This document shows positions 10,201-16,586 of a stretch of DNA of 30,141 bases, piece after piece (the first letter of the stretch is position 1; each line of letters opens with the position of its first letter). Source of the DNA: Candidatus [Bacteroides] periocalifornicus. GTDB lineage: Bacteria > Bacteroidota > Bacteroidia > Bacteroidales > CAJPTX01. Under the pieces are notes generated by a model. It did not search any database. It worked only from the letters and a program-made list of their open reading frames with translations, and was not told where the DNA came from. The position numbers and the translations under genes were made by a program. The stretch lies in assembly GCA_001421095.1 (NCBI GenBank), contig LIIK01000031.1, positions 1-30,141 on the forward strand, given 5' to 3'.

Positions 10201-11603
10201 TCACGGCTCACCCTGATGCTGGCTACCGTGTGCAGGTGTGGATGAAAGCTACGCCTGATGCTGACGGCGACATCAATACCGCAAGGGCTGAGGTACTCGG
10301 GGATCTCGACGTTAAGGTACAGTTTGTGCAGTACTACACGCTTACCTACGCGAGCGCCGACGAGACGATGGGCTATATAGTGGGTGAAAAACGCATGGAG
10401 ATAGCCAAGGGGCTTCCAGCAAAACCGGTTACTGCGCTACCCAAAATCAGCTACCAGTTCTCCCAGTGGAATGATGGGCTTGAGGCATCTACTCGTCAGG
10501 AAAGGCGGGTAGATGAGAATAAGGATTTCGTGGCGAGCTTTATCCCCACGAATCCGAATTTGGTGAAAGTTACCTTCCGGGTAGTGGATAGCGAGACTGG
10601 AAATCCCACCAAGGGTGCCGCCATCACGGTAGGTACTGCCTCGCAGAACGATAGCGATAATGGGCATAATGGTGTCGTTATTGTTTCGCTCCCCCGGGGT
10701 ACTACCGCCTATAGCGCCGCTAGCCCGGGCTATAAGCCTAAGGATAGCACAGTGGATGTGAAGGATGAGGGGCAGGAAGTGGCAATTCGGCTTGAGAAAG
10801 AGGTGGTGAAAGACGATAGAGCGCGCGATGTTACATTCATCTGCACTTACAATGGCGAACCCGTCAAGGGGGTAACGGTTGCGCTAAGTGTACCGACCCT
10901 TGGCTATGAGCCATCGGCGATTACGGATAAAGACGGGAAGTGTGTGATTAAGGAAGTTCCCGTTGTGGATGGCGATATAACCTGGACGGCGAGGAGCGGC
11001 AACTATAGGACTGAGAGCGGCAAGTTCCGCCTCCCGCTCCCGAATGATGAGCCAATAGCTATCAGCCTAACCAAGCTCGCAGATCATGGAACCCTTGTCT
11101 TCACCTGCAAGGATCGCGCTAGCAGTGCAATCCTGAGAGGAGTGACGATCACTGTGAAAGACGCAGCGGGCGAGCATAAGGGCACAACGGGTGCTGACGG
11201 GCAGGTGAAGTTTGAGGACATACTCTTTGGGCAGGTGGATTATACCGCCGAGCTGAATGGCTATAAGAAGGCTGAAGGGCAATGCCCCCACGCCGCCGAT
11301 GGCAATGCCTTTGAGGTCCAGATGGAGAAGGAGGGAGGCAATCCTGATGCCGTAATATCGTCTCTGCTACAGGAGGTTACCGTGGCTCCCAACCCTGCCG
11401 ATAGCTGGATTCGGGTGGATAACTGCCAGAATGTACGCCACATGGCCTTGTACACGGCTACAGGTGCTCGGGTGTTGGAAATAGTGTGCGGGGGGCAGGA
11501 GACCGTAACCATCAACACGGCACTCTTCACCCCAGGGATGTACCTGCTGCAGCTGGTGGCTAGCGATGGTGGCCGACGTTCTATTAGCTTCGTGAAACGA
11601 TAG
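1236..11603 (+). CDS. Giant secreted subtilisin-like (S8) protease with T9SS sorting domain
   Basis: This encodes a 3455-residue protein. The order is: signal peptide (about 1-21), propeptide-like region to about 220, then an S8 domain with Asp242 (GIWDG), His270 (HGMHV), oxyanion Asn374 (AAGND) and Ser446 (GTSMATP), so the triad is intact. After that come Fn3-like segments, CARDB-like modules (about 1039-1145, 1294-1403, 1598-1703), a CUB-like domain (1152-1292), a GEVED-like segment (1417-1546), a LamG/concanavalin-like domain (1706-1915) and an MBG-like module (2233-2330). Next are seven InlB-B-like repeats (2409-2551 and 2717-3106), split by a choice-of-anchor-J domain (2552-2714). Four PEGA or carboxypeptidase-regulatory-like modules follow (one at 2331-2408, three at 3109-3364). 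It ends in a type A T9SS domain (about 3380-3455, VAPNPADS to FVKR). Module borders are read by eye. It is probably exported by T9SS and anchored or released at the surface; substrates are unknown. It is transcribed alone, with a terminator directly after. Confidence 0.92.
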   Translation: MIRSICILVSCMLISVCGYGQKTLRIGGHEVVPVPNVDSRGVRSVSLGEASGGRNNVLLQFSTPPTEREREQLEQVYGLRLADYLGANAYFGTVRAGAKPSDFRGSGLVSLMSLAPEWKMGLELERGEVPEWARRSKGEAALVVGWFENADWAQVSALLAHAGATVLRYSASLRVAEVVMPLAAAKRVAAQPYIATIQPRSPQVELLNREGRILSGGRFLAQPAGLGGRGLTGQGVRVGIWDGNVQQHADYGNRVNVYEYEYGVEASGSHGMHVTGTVAGAGLLDPRARGMAPRATTYNMNFNTQSNGLEAQVEMEMIHKQFGIQLTSNSYGLALGNFCVNKSQLNYGLQSAFYMIDALSIKYPEMLHIFAAGNDQSVCGTWYASSTSRSKNVIYVGAVNANGDLANFSSCGPMDDGRLIPTVCAKGVATYSTVKSNGYKEMDGTSMATPTVTGHTALLIERYHQLHNGEDPSNALLKALICNNAEDRGNPHVDYRYGYGVMDAVASVEALEKENYRLGTLKAGQEPNSFQLVVPDGVEEVRVMLVWMDPSAQKVYSYGDTVLVNNLDLSVVQNGREYLPWSLTPQLPDQPATRKRDKLNPIEQVTIDRPTPGVLTVKVSGEVKMAGGTTRALEQPYAVTWTFVKRGLEILSPLAGDAFAPGQLFLLRTKGFGGKQFTAQITYDGGTRYEAPLHTSLSSIHFQLPKVGFTGFPTNQARIRLIDAYGAVVESDYFTVMEIPDSLVFDGKDCDFSSWTLQWNPCQGAVAYRVLLVDEATGEFEEIGRHTPAQGEERHRQSFKLPADKLHSTTRNIVALQAIARDKNGKEYYSARSKGVLVKATTPLKLTEAMLPYQEFFRRIPLQYLAYNNPQRIDPNDQTDSKPFYTLEAKETPPSLTQENDGKRGGNYLLALHYNNDADPKPIELRFDELDLTDFAPNTPIFFSTLIQVYQSEISKATGNKPPEFQVLAGELGQTPEVIECTVGDKLIGPGELGRTLLYNLSPYAGKKISLVMRFKAYGNRDALFILYYMFRKLDDSKDIEVSEIYPPEPKSGMQTEKLRFYISNNSKDVVEEVPYIVRVDGTIRQTGKVKSLKPYELRLDSTTLDFSSTQRRGQEFKVEVEAIYPGDVKPSNNKARTSVYNLGQIYTQKKSREFKFIFNMDAIDDPKDKVVVRDSLEFADMGGIYAGYDPGQWSTLQLLPADTLHTIEVVFHNYSMAAGDQINVWSGDVDPELTIDARRNPSTYSLRDDSNGTPFIVLSEAENGGVTIRLESDRNNLSGGKGFFATAYAIPKFNIVRLDSIAPLQPSFPDGKGRFKLQITNLTDRKLENVPVLYHTSGMYDFYTDRVKELPVGGTVWHTLQQPLPMAYPQRILVDAFVDASDPNARDNSDELNFVNDDYPAGSLFGGQRESLNFATLNGKTATLQDNAPIPYIDFRLKERLDLKVGALNHLRLHMNNAVQMTEDPEDDFFPATFYAMIDFDGDKQFTRSDDLSKNEVFTLKQPHIKKEREDQYYTQDFDLDIDLTQRKLDSKRAVRMRIALLKDSQAENFFKNLSPFKEETDPYNPARKKIVYLMQGQCVDITADLLTSSSSFGFDLSLLSLKGLKHSADLGASETISIRVKNVGHNAVAKGTVAVTLDGKQLGLETLVLNLQPGEEKEVTLAAKLDLSAVGAHQVEVRLGDDDDLSNNALQRSVYHAPKGQVASLWALKFHGDPAEMLRIPTATLGIENFDERAITIEGWFFHEKVQFATLFDSYDLAVRSYSGRSWRRDAQGKPVQLPENGIGISFGNKNYLITTEEGVLRVGEWNHVAIVVDKRSNPETKAIDITLYVNGNAPRVIGAGEGEPSVNNLVVGKGYTGQVKMVRIWEGRRSLDSIRKTMYSSVRTASGELPKEAIAEFLFNEGSGAAVLSGEVQADLVSPRIVGGDAQDLWVSANRLIHQVQAMDGQEITLDSRYDENSHTVEVTMAYGQDCFGVKHPDLLPSWGGTSFYYNGQEWSRTTDVQFDETTHSAQFVAKRAGLFGQDREETFTVKLVPDAAKGCDLLELAMLKADNSDLKVKSDYSLEVKGHEVMLKPELENPAEAKPNAVVRLMKLSEGATAWLPTGEGDSLRLEANTPASLDLTSPKLIKVWSANHRFSNYYTFRMGLAQSIVWDAANLSYPLTREAQKLEAKATSELPVRYLLQDNSLATIDPDGYANLLKAGKTTLYADQPGNALFAPAPSKAVDLTVKRAKVEAIPTAPSIDEGDPVPAIHFTLKGLLFGESEQQLELPAYQIYHHGATVPVDLSKEQLKAGAYDLKPTAGTPEVVVRGNYEVKLSDGTLTVNAPKAKKLSVTVNDGEGQKVDGATVKVAGFTLTTASGKVELRLPASEYTVQASKDGYAADSKKIEMTADVDASVELTLRKADITLTYTAGEHGSVIGYLTQRVAKGDNGQTVVAVPEENYMFDKWEDRPTEKAERTDMNVQANVMAKALFRPAEFTVRYLLDAELGELVGQAEQTVPINTSTAPVTVKPKPGVVFMGWSDGKMELTRHEEGVKGNLTLTASLCRPFALPYVENFERPTMPEFWRSEDKSDLVDGKKSNGKFRIVAKGMADYELRIELDKLVHTAVRAVLLSPPIDLAGVSAGLTLRYKASWNNGYMWKPGEKQVGYRFDGTGSWTYSEMDEDGKLSLENAALAGKKYVEFCWKIEVSGMPGLLTPVSVDNILVIEGSSTSKQLVRYIAGDHGKVKVGDDAPESTATRFVEQGKMITVTAVPDAEYKLSTWSDGSKEITRTDKVEAALTLQAFFEPDRPHFKLFYTADEHGRIKGMPLQEVVKGEDGRTVVAEPEEASAEDIENAKRQGRELKNYVFKGWSDGKTEQVRKDKDVQADLNVTARFAPAINVVYEASIGGRVVGNLLQVVAEGNSTAAVEAIPEEGYTFAGWDDGNANAKRQDIATKDCTYRAIFNRKCRVTFSVLDGEHGSLAAMAGGKEVKNGDLLDLHTQLTFTAHPDAGYRVQVWMKATPDADGDINTARAEVLGDLDVKVQFVQYYTLTYASADETMGYIVGEKRMEIAKGLPAKPVTALPKISYQFSQWNDGLEASTRQERRVDENKDFVASFIPTNPNLVKVTFRVVDSETGNPTKGAAITVGTASQNDSDNGHNGVVIVSLPRGTTAYSAASPGYKPKDSTVDVKDEGQEVAIRLEKEVVKDDRARDVTFICTYNGEPVKGVTVALSVPTLGYEPSAITDKDGKCVIKEVPVVDGDITWTARSGNYRTESGKFRLPLPNDEPIAISLTKLADHGTLVFTCKDRASSAILRGVTITVKDAAGEHKGTTGADGQVKFEDILFGQVDYTAELNGYKKAEGQCPHAADGNAFEVQMEKEGGNPDAVISSLLQEVTVAPNPADSWIRVDNCQNVRHMALYTATGARVLEIVCGGQETVTINTALFTPGMYLLQLVASDGGRRSISFVKR

Positions 11604-11622
11604 CTAGGACTTTTCATCTATT

Positions 11623-11657
11623 GGGTCGCATCCTGCTGGGGTGCGACCCTTTTTTTG
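11623..11657 (+). terminator. Terminator of the giant protease gene
   Basis: The arms GGGTCGCATCC (11623-11633) and GGGTGCGACCC (11639-11649) pair with one G-U, and a run of eight T follows. This is a classical intrinsic terminator 20 bp after the stop codon. Confidence 0.88.
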
Positions 11658-11667
11658 CCTATTCTAA

Positions 11668-11747
11668 GACCTCTACAAAAATCACATGAACGACGCGGCA
11701 CGTCGCGTCGCTACTGTCTTCGAAAAAAAGGAAGTGATTGATTAAAA
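11668..11747 (-). repeat. Dispersed hairpin repeat, copy 2 (inverted relative to copy 1)
   Basis: On the minus strand this matches copy 1 closely from the TTTCGAAGA-like head through the hairpin to the TTTTTGTAGAGGTC tail. The hairpin arms are CGACGCG (11691-11697) and CGCGTCG (11704-11710). Beyond the head (11734-11747) it also shares a TTTTAATCAATCAC segment with copy 4. Copies 1 and 2 face each other and enclose the hmuY-like gene and the giant protease gene. Confidence 0.75.
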
Positions 11748-12068
11748 ACTATTTATTTGCGAGAAGAGGAAAGTCCTCCTATAAAAGATTGAACCCTTAC
11801 GGGGCTTTTGCAGAGGCCTCATTCTATGCTGTACCCTGATCGCAGCAATGGTTCTGCAAAATGCGCTTAAACGGTATGGCCATGCGGCGTCGTTTAGTGT
11901 GGGTTCTGTAGAGGTTTTGGATTTGAAGCCCTTTGGGCGAGATGCTGCCTCTATTGCGCACAGACATCCTAGAGCTATTTGGTTGCATGTCCAATTCTCG
12001 CTACCTTTGCGGGGCAGAGACATGGATTTATGGAGTAACATTTCGAAAATAGATTCATATACAGAACT
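11748..12068. other. Intergenic region without a recognisable gene
   Basis: It contains a TTTTGCAGAGGCCTC stretch (11806-11820) like the tail of the dispersed repeat, whose 9-bp core TTTTGCAGA returns inverted at 11853-11861. The aminotransferase promoter lies at its right end. Open frames exist on both strands (for example 11848-12075 plus), but they show no recognisable domain and overlap the promoter and start of the aminotransferase, so no gene is called. Confidence 0.5.
11978..12009 (+). promoter_or_regulatory. Bacteroidota-type promoter of the aminotransferase operon
   Basis: A TTTG (-33) at 11978-11981 is separated by 20 bp from TACCTTTG (-7, perfect TAnnTTTG) at 12002-12009. The predicted start of transcription is about 12015, giving a leader of about 50 nt before the ATG at 12069. 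Confidence 0.65.
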
Positions 12069-13262
12069 ATGCTGACAGTATCTCAACGGGCTACCGTGCT
12101 GCCCGCCTCGCCTATCCGTAGGCTGGTACCGTACGCTAATGCCGCTAAGGCTCGTGGCACCAAGGTCTATCATCTCAATATTGGGCAGCCCGACATTGCT
12201 ACCCCGGAGTGCGCGCTGCAGGCCGTGCGCGAGAATAGGGTACAGGTGGTGAGCTACACCGATTCGGCTGGCAATCTAAGCTACCGCGAGGGGCTGGTGG
12301 AGTACTACAAAAAGCTGGGTATAGGGCTGGAGCCCCGCGATATCATAGTGACGCAGGGCGGCTCAGAGGCTATCCTCTTCGCCTTTCTGGGGTGCATGGA
12401 TCCGGGCGATGAGGTCCTGATACCTGAGCCGTTCTACGCGAACTACAATGGCTTTGCGCAGGAGGCTGGGATAAAGGTGGTGCCGATCCCCTCGAGCATA
12501 GAGAATGATTTCGCACTGCCACCCGTAGAGGAGTTCGAGCGACGCATAACGCCTCGCACGCGCGCCATCATGATCTGCAACCCCAATAATCCCACGGGTT
12601 ACCTCTACTCGCAGGGCGAGATTGAGCAGCTCGGCGCCATTGCCTCTCGGTACGATCTCTACATCCTAGCCGATGAGGTGTACCGCGAGTTCTGCTACGA
12701 TGGGCATAAGCATTTCTCGGTAATGCAGCTGCGCGGTCTGGAGGATCGTACCATTCTTATGGATTCGGTCTCTAAGCGCTATAGCCTATGCGGAGTGCGG
12801 GTGGGGGCTTTCATCTGTAGGAATCGCGAGCTGGTGGCTGCAGTGCTGAAGTACGCGCAGGCTCGCCTATGCCCAGGTACTTACTCGCAGATGGCGGCAG
12901 AGGCGGCACTCAAGGCGCCCGAGAGCTATTTTAAGCAAGTGTATGATGAGTATGTGGCGCGGCGCAACTTCATGGTGAATGCGCTCAATGCTATGCCAGG
13001 TGTATATTCTCCTATGCCTAAAGGGGCTTTCTACACGCAGGTACGGCTGCCGCTCCACGATGCTGATGCCTTTGCACTGTGGCTGCTAGAAGAGTTTGAA
13101 TACCAAGGGCAGACAGTGATGATAGCGCCGGCATCGGGATTCTACGCCACCCCTGGATTGGGGAAAGACGAGGCCCGGTTGGCCTACGTGCTCAAGATAG
13201 AGGACCTGCGTGCTGCAATGGAGACCCTGGCAGTGGCGCTAAAGCGGTACACGGGGAGGTAG
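12069..13262 (+). CDS. PLP-dependent class I/II aminotransferase
   Basis: This encodes a 397-residue protein of the aspartate aminotransferase fold type I family, close to the usual length. Visible signatures are the N-terminal SPIRRLVPYANAAK and HLNIGQPDIATP, the NPNNPTG substrate/PLP loop, ADEVYREF, and SVSKRYSLCGVRVG, in which Lys236 is the expected PLP-binding residue. It should transfer an amino group between an amino acid and a 2-oxo acid in the cytoplasm. The exact substrate (aspartate, aromatic or alanine-like) cannot be told from motifs. It leads an apparent operon with the NamZ-like gene 39 bp downstream. The ATG start is supported by a promoter about 60 bp upstream and by the alignment of the first motif to the usual N-terminus. 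Confidence 0.9.
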   Translation: MLTVSQRATVLPASPIRRLVPYANAAKARGTKVYHLNIGQPDIATPECALQAVRENRVQVVSYTDSAGNLSYREGLVEYYKKLGIGLEPRDIIVTQGGSEAILFAFLGCMDPGDEVLIPEPFYANYNGFAQEAGIKVVPIPSSIENDFALPPVEEFERRITPRTRAIMICNPNNPTGYLYSQGEIEQLGAIASRYDLYILADEVYREFCYDGHKHFSVMQLRGLEDRTILMDSVSKRYSLCGVRVGAFICRNRELVAAVLKYAQARLCPGTYSQMAAEAALKAPESYFKQVYDEYVARRNFMVNALNAMPGVYSPMPKGAFYTQVRLPLHDADAFALWLLEEFEYQGQTVMIAPASGFYATPGLGKDEARLAYVLKIEDLRAAMETLAVALKRYTGR

Positions 13263-13301
13263 CACTGCGGGTTGGGACGGATTTCCAAATAATAGGGCAG
13301 A

Positions 13302-14498
13302 TTGAAAAAGAGAGTAGTCTCTGCACTTTCCATTGCATTTCTTTTCCTTCATCCCCTCCTCTCGCTTGCTGTAGAGCCCCCTATCCGTGTGGGAGCAGAG
13401 CGGGTAGAGCTTTACAGGGCTCTCATCTCTGGTAAGCGTATCGGGGTGGTGTGCAACCATACTTCGAGGGTTGAAGGGCGCTTGCTCCCCGATACGTTAA
13501 GATCGCTGGGGTGCAACGTGGTGCGGCTCTACACCCCCGAGCACGGTCTGCGGGGCATGGCAAGTGCCGGCGAGACCGTGAAAAGCGGACGGGATGCAGA
13601 GCTGGGCATAGAGGTGGTAAGCCTTTACGGGAAGGCCAAGAAGCCAACGCCACAGCAGCTGGAGGGGGTAGAGGTGATGCTATTCGACCTGCAGGATGTG
13701 GGGGTGCGCTGCTACACCTACCTCAGTACGCTGCACTATGTGGTGGAGGCCTGTGCAGAGCAGGGAATACCGCTGCTGGTGCTAGACAGGCCGAACCCGA
13801 ATGATTACCTGGTGGAGGGACCCGTGCTGGACATGGCCTACCGTTCCTTTGTGGGTATGCACCCCATAGCCTGGCAGCACGGGATGACACTCGGCGAGCT
13901 GGCCATGCTCATACAGAGAGAGTACATGCGGCTACCGCTAGGACGTGGGGCTATAACCGTGATACCTTGCGAGAATTACTGGCACGGGCGGAAATATACA
14001 CCCCCAGTGCCCCCATCGCCAAATCTCCCCAATCTGCGCGCCATCCACCTGTATGCTACGTTGGCATTTCTTGAAGGTACAGTGCTTAGCTGCGGTAGGG
14101 GGACAGATTGGCCATTCCAGGTGGCGGGACATCCGAACATCGAGGGAATGGATTTTAGCTTTACCCCAGAGGCTCGGCCAGGAGCTAAACATCCACCCTA
14201 TGCGGGCGAGTGCTGCTACGGATTGGATCTTAGAGGGGTGGATGTTGATTCGCTTCGGGCTAATCCTGGGCTGCAAATCGGCTACCTACAGGCTCTGCGG
14301 GCACACTATAAGGGGAAAAGTCCGTTTTTCACCCGTTTTTTTGCAAAGCTAGCTGGTACCGAATCGCTGGAGGAGGGACTGCTAGCCGGGGAGGATTTGG
14401 CTACCCTAAGGCGTAGGTGGCGTAGGGAGCTTGAGGATTTTTGGGTGAAACGGGAAGAATACCTGCTGTATGCCGATAGCGCCAGGGTGGGTTTGTAG
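13302..14498 (+). CDS. NamZ-type exo-beta-N-acetylmuramidase (DUF1343)
   Basis: This encodes a 398-residue exported protein. The start is a TTG at 13302; it gives a good signal peptide (KKRVVSALSIAFLFLHPLLSLA), and no in-frame ATG gives a better one. The DUF1343 signatures are present: GKRIGVVCNHTS, YTPEHGLRG (Glu80-His81), LFDLQDVGVRCYTY, DRPNPN, and a C-terminal CYGLDLRGV segment. Characterised NamZ enzymes remove N-acetylmuramic acid from the ends of peptidoglycan fragments, and the conserved Glu of the EHG motif is thought to be catalytic. Here it probably acts in the periplasm in wall turnover or MurNAc salvage; Tannerella-type organisms that need external MurNAc are one parallel. It lies 39 bp after the aminotransferase and 19 bp before the T9SS plug gene. 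Confidence 0.88.
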   Translation: MKKRVVSALSIAFLFLHPLLSLAVEPPIRVGAERVELYRALISGKRIGVVCNHTSRVEGRLLPDTLRSLGCNVVRLYTPEHGLRGMASAGETVKSGRDAELGIEVVSLYGKAKKPTPQQLEGVEVMLFDLQDVGVRCYTYLSTLHYVVEACAEQGIPLLVLDRPNPNDYLVEGPVLDMAYRSFVGMHPIAWQHGMTLGELAMLIQREYMRLPLGRGAITVIPCENYWHGRKYTPPVPPSPNLPNLRAIHLYATLAFLEGTVLSCGRGTDWPFQVAGHPNIEGMDFSFTPEARPGAKHPPYAGECCYGLDLRGVDVDSLRANPGLQIGYLQALRAHYKGKSPFFTRFFAKLAGTESLEEGLLAGEDLATLRRRWRRELEDFWVKREEYLLYADSARVGL

Positions 14499-14517
14499 GA
14501 ATAAGATTCGGGGTAAT

Positions 14518-15828
14518 ATGCGACGGACACTTTTTGCAATAGTAGGGCTAATGCTGCCCCTGTGGGCTGTAGGGCAATCGGGGGTTGGGCGAGACGAGGG
14601 TGTTTTGCGCAACGAGGTGCTAGACTCGGGGGTGGCCTCGGTACAGCTTATCCCAGAGGGACGAGTGCTAGCTCCGCCAGTGGTAACCCTTTCAGGAACG
14701 GAGAGGCTACATCTCTCCTTCGACTACGTAAGACCCAATCCGCCCCAGCTGGCCTATCGGATTCTCCATTGCGACCGCTCTTGGCGGCCAGATAGGCTGC
14801 TACCATCAGACTATATGCGGGGATTTGAGCTTAACTACATTGCATCGCCCAACCCCTCGGTGGCGACTACCGTTCCCTTTTCACACTATGAGCTGCGCTT
14901 GCCTAACCCCGATGTAGAGTTGCTAGTATCGGGAAATTACGTAGTGCAGGTGGTGGATGCATCGGCACCAGGGCGCATCATCATCCAGTGGAGGTTTGCA
15001 CTGAGTGAAGATCTGATGCCCATTGCAATGGCATTGGCCGCAGTGCCAGGCGTAAGGCGGGCATCCCACCAGAGGGTGGAGCTATCATTTAACCCACAGG
15101 CTATTGGAGATGGGGTAGATCCCTGGAATCTACAGGTATACCTAATGCAGAACTGGGATGTAGATTGCATGCAGACATTGCCAGCGCCAAAGCTACAAGG
15201 TGATGGAAGGCTGCTGTATGGCGACCAAACCCAACCAATATTCCCCGGGGGAAATCGTTGGAGAGTGCTCGACATCCAAGACCTTAATACCCCAGGGGTG
15301 GGGGTAGCGCGTATTACGCATGATGTGGATGGTTATATGGTTGAGGTGGAACCTGATAGGCCATTAATGCGTTTTGACGACCGCCCTAATCTGCATGGCT
15401 ATTGCGCTCCTGGGTACGCAGCTCGATGGGCGGGGCTACTGCCAGGTGCTAGGTTCAATAGCCAGGCCGAGTCGGCAGATTACGCTTGGGTCTACTTCTC
15501 ATTTCGTCTCCAGGCGTATGTTGCTGGGCGTATGGAGCTTTGCCTTGCTAGCGGAGCTGCGCAGGGCGATAGAATCCCCATGCGTTATAATGCTGCCCGT
15601 GAGCAGTATGAGGTCTCGCTCCGCCTAAAGCAGGGCGTGTATAGCTATCGCTACGTGCTGGCGGATGGTGTGCCGAAAGGGTGCGAGGCTATCTGTCCAT
15701 TGGAGGGCTGCTTTAGCGAGACGGCCAATGAATATGCTGCGCTGGTCTACTACTGCGCACCGGCAGATCGCTACGATCGGCTTGTAGGTTTTCTGCGTAA
15801 GGATCTGCAGGGCTTTAAGGCGTATTGA
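14518..15828 (+). CDS. Type IX secretion system plug protein (DUF5103)
   Basis: This encodes 436 residues from the ATG at 14518, which begins a clear signal peptide (MRRTLFAIVGLMLPLWAVG). An upstream ATG at 14470 overlaps the previous gene and would hide that signal, so the later start is chosen. The family signature is the N-terminal beta domain with LSFDYVRPNPPQLAYRILHCDRSW, followed by LLPSDYMRGFELNYI and FSHYELRLPN. The C-terminal part shows LKQGVYSYRYVLADG and a final DRYDRLVGF. In the T9SS literature this family supplies the plug that closes the periplasmic side of the large SprA/Sov translocon. The gene is not beside other T9SS genes here, but T9SS genes are usually scattered. It fits with the T9SS cargo encoded at 1236-11603. 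Confidence 0.85.
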   Translation: MRRTLFAIVGLMLPLWAVGQSGVGRDEGVLRNEVLDSGVASVQLIPEGRVLAPPVVTLSGTERLHLSFDYVRPNPPQLAYRILHCDRSWRPDRLLPSDYMRGFELNYIASPNPSVATTVPFSHYELRLPNPDVELLVSGNYVVQVVDASAPGRIIIQWRFALSEDLMPIAMALAAVPGVRRASHQRVELSFNPQAIGDGVDPWNLQVYLMQNWDVDCMQTLPAPKLQGDGRLLYGDQTQPIFPGGNRWRVLDIQDLNTPGVGVARITHDVDGYMVEVEPDRPLMRFDDRPNLHGYCAPGYAARWAGLLPGARFNSQAESADYAWVYFSFRLQAYVAGRMELCLASGAAQGDRIPMRYNAAREQYEVSLRLKQGVYSYRYVLADGVPKGCEAICPLEGCFSETANEYAALVYYCAPADRYDRLVGFLRKDLQGFKAY

Positions 15829-15856
15829 GAACGGTGGAAAGCCATGAGTATGATTT

Positions 15857-15887
15857 TTTGCAATTTCCCCAAAAAGCTGTAAATTTG
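15857..15887 (+). promoter_or_regulatory. Bacteroidota-type promoter before the SPOR lipoprotein gene
   Basis: TTTG at 15857-15860, a 19-bp spacer, and TAAATTTG at 15880-15887 give a textbook match to the -33/-7 consensus. The transcript would carry a leader of about 150 nt before the ATG at 16045. I see no recognisable riboswitch in that leader. Confidence 0.72.
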
Positions 15888-16044
15888 CCCATCGAAAAGC
15901 TATAGGGCTGCTGAAGTTTTTCCAGGTTGACTATTGGCTTTTGGTAGAGGGCCTTGAAGGGGAAAATCGAGAGTTTTCGGGCTGTCCAAGCACCTCGTGG
16001 TACCCAACGATCTCTAAGTATGAACCCAGACAATGGATAGGGCA

Positions 16045-16554
16045 ATGAACAGATTTACGGTAATTTTGGCGGGAGCGTTGATAGTGTTTGCTGCATTGCT
16101 TACCGCGGGCTGTAAGAATAAGAGGCAAGAGGCGGAGAAGAAGCGTATTGCAGACTCAATAGCGCGGGCGAATACGGTGCGCGACAGCCTGGCTCGTCGG
16201 GCATCTGACAGCCTGCATGCAGTGGAAGAGGCCGAGCAAAACCGTAAGCGCGAGGCAGAAGTGGCTGCGCAAAGCGAGCGTGCTAGGCTCAAGTTCCACG
16301 TGATACTCGGGAGTTTCAGAGTTCCTAGCAATGCGGATAGATTCCATTCGAGAATGCTGCAAAGCTACCCTGCGGCTAAGATTTTCAACGCCCCCAATGG
16401 TTTTAAGTTGGTATCGGTGGCCGATTTTGACTCTATGCAGGGTGCTGTGGCGTTTATCAACCGTGCGCGCCGTGGGCAAGACGAACCCGAGGATATGTGG
16501 GTGTATGAGGAAGGTGGCGTATACGATACCTCGTCATGGCTGAGTGAGGAGTAG
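16045..16554 (+). CDS. SPOR-domain lipoprotein
   Basis: This encodes 169 residues from the ATG at 16045. An ATG four codons earlier (16033) is also possible, but 16045 gives the cleaner signal MNRFTVILAGALIVFAALLTAGC with lipobox Cys23. Residues about 24-75 are a charged, probably coiled-coil stretch rich in Ala, Arg and Glu. The C-terminal part (KFHVILGSFRVPSNADRFHS to AVAFINRARRG) is a SPOR domain, which binds peptidoglycan lacking stem peptides and often locates to division sites. It is likely an inner-leaflet outer-membrane lipoprotein tethered to the wall. The patatin-barrel gene follows 32 bp downstream and is probably co-transcribed. Confidence 0.85.
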   Translation: MNRFTVILAGALIVFAALLTAGCKNKRQEAEKKRIADSIARANTVRDSLARRASDSLHAVEEAEQNRKREAEVAAQSERARLKFHVILGSFRVPSNADRFHSRMLQSYPAAKIFNAPNGFKLVSVADFDSMQGAVAFINRARRGQDEPEDMWVYEEGGVYDTSSWLSEE

Positions 16555-16586
16555 AGAGGGCGCCCCCGGAGTACACGCATTCCACG

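Noticed and set aside
11742..12173. Minus-strand open frame of 143 codons and plus-strand frame 11848-12075 in the intergenic region
   Set aside because: Neither shows a recognisable domain, and both overlap the aminotransferase promoter or start and the repeat.
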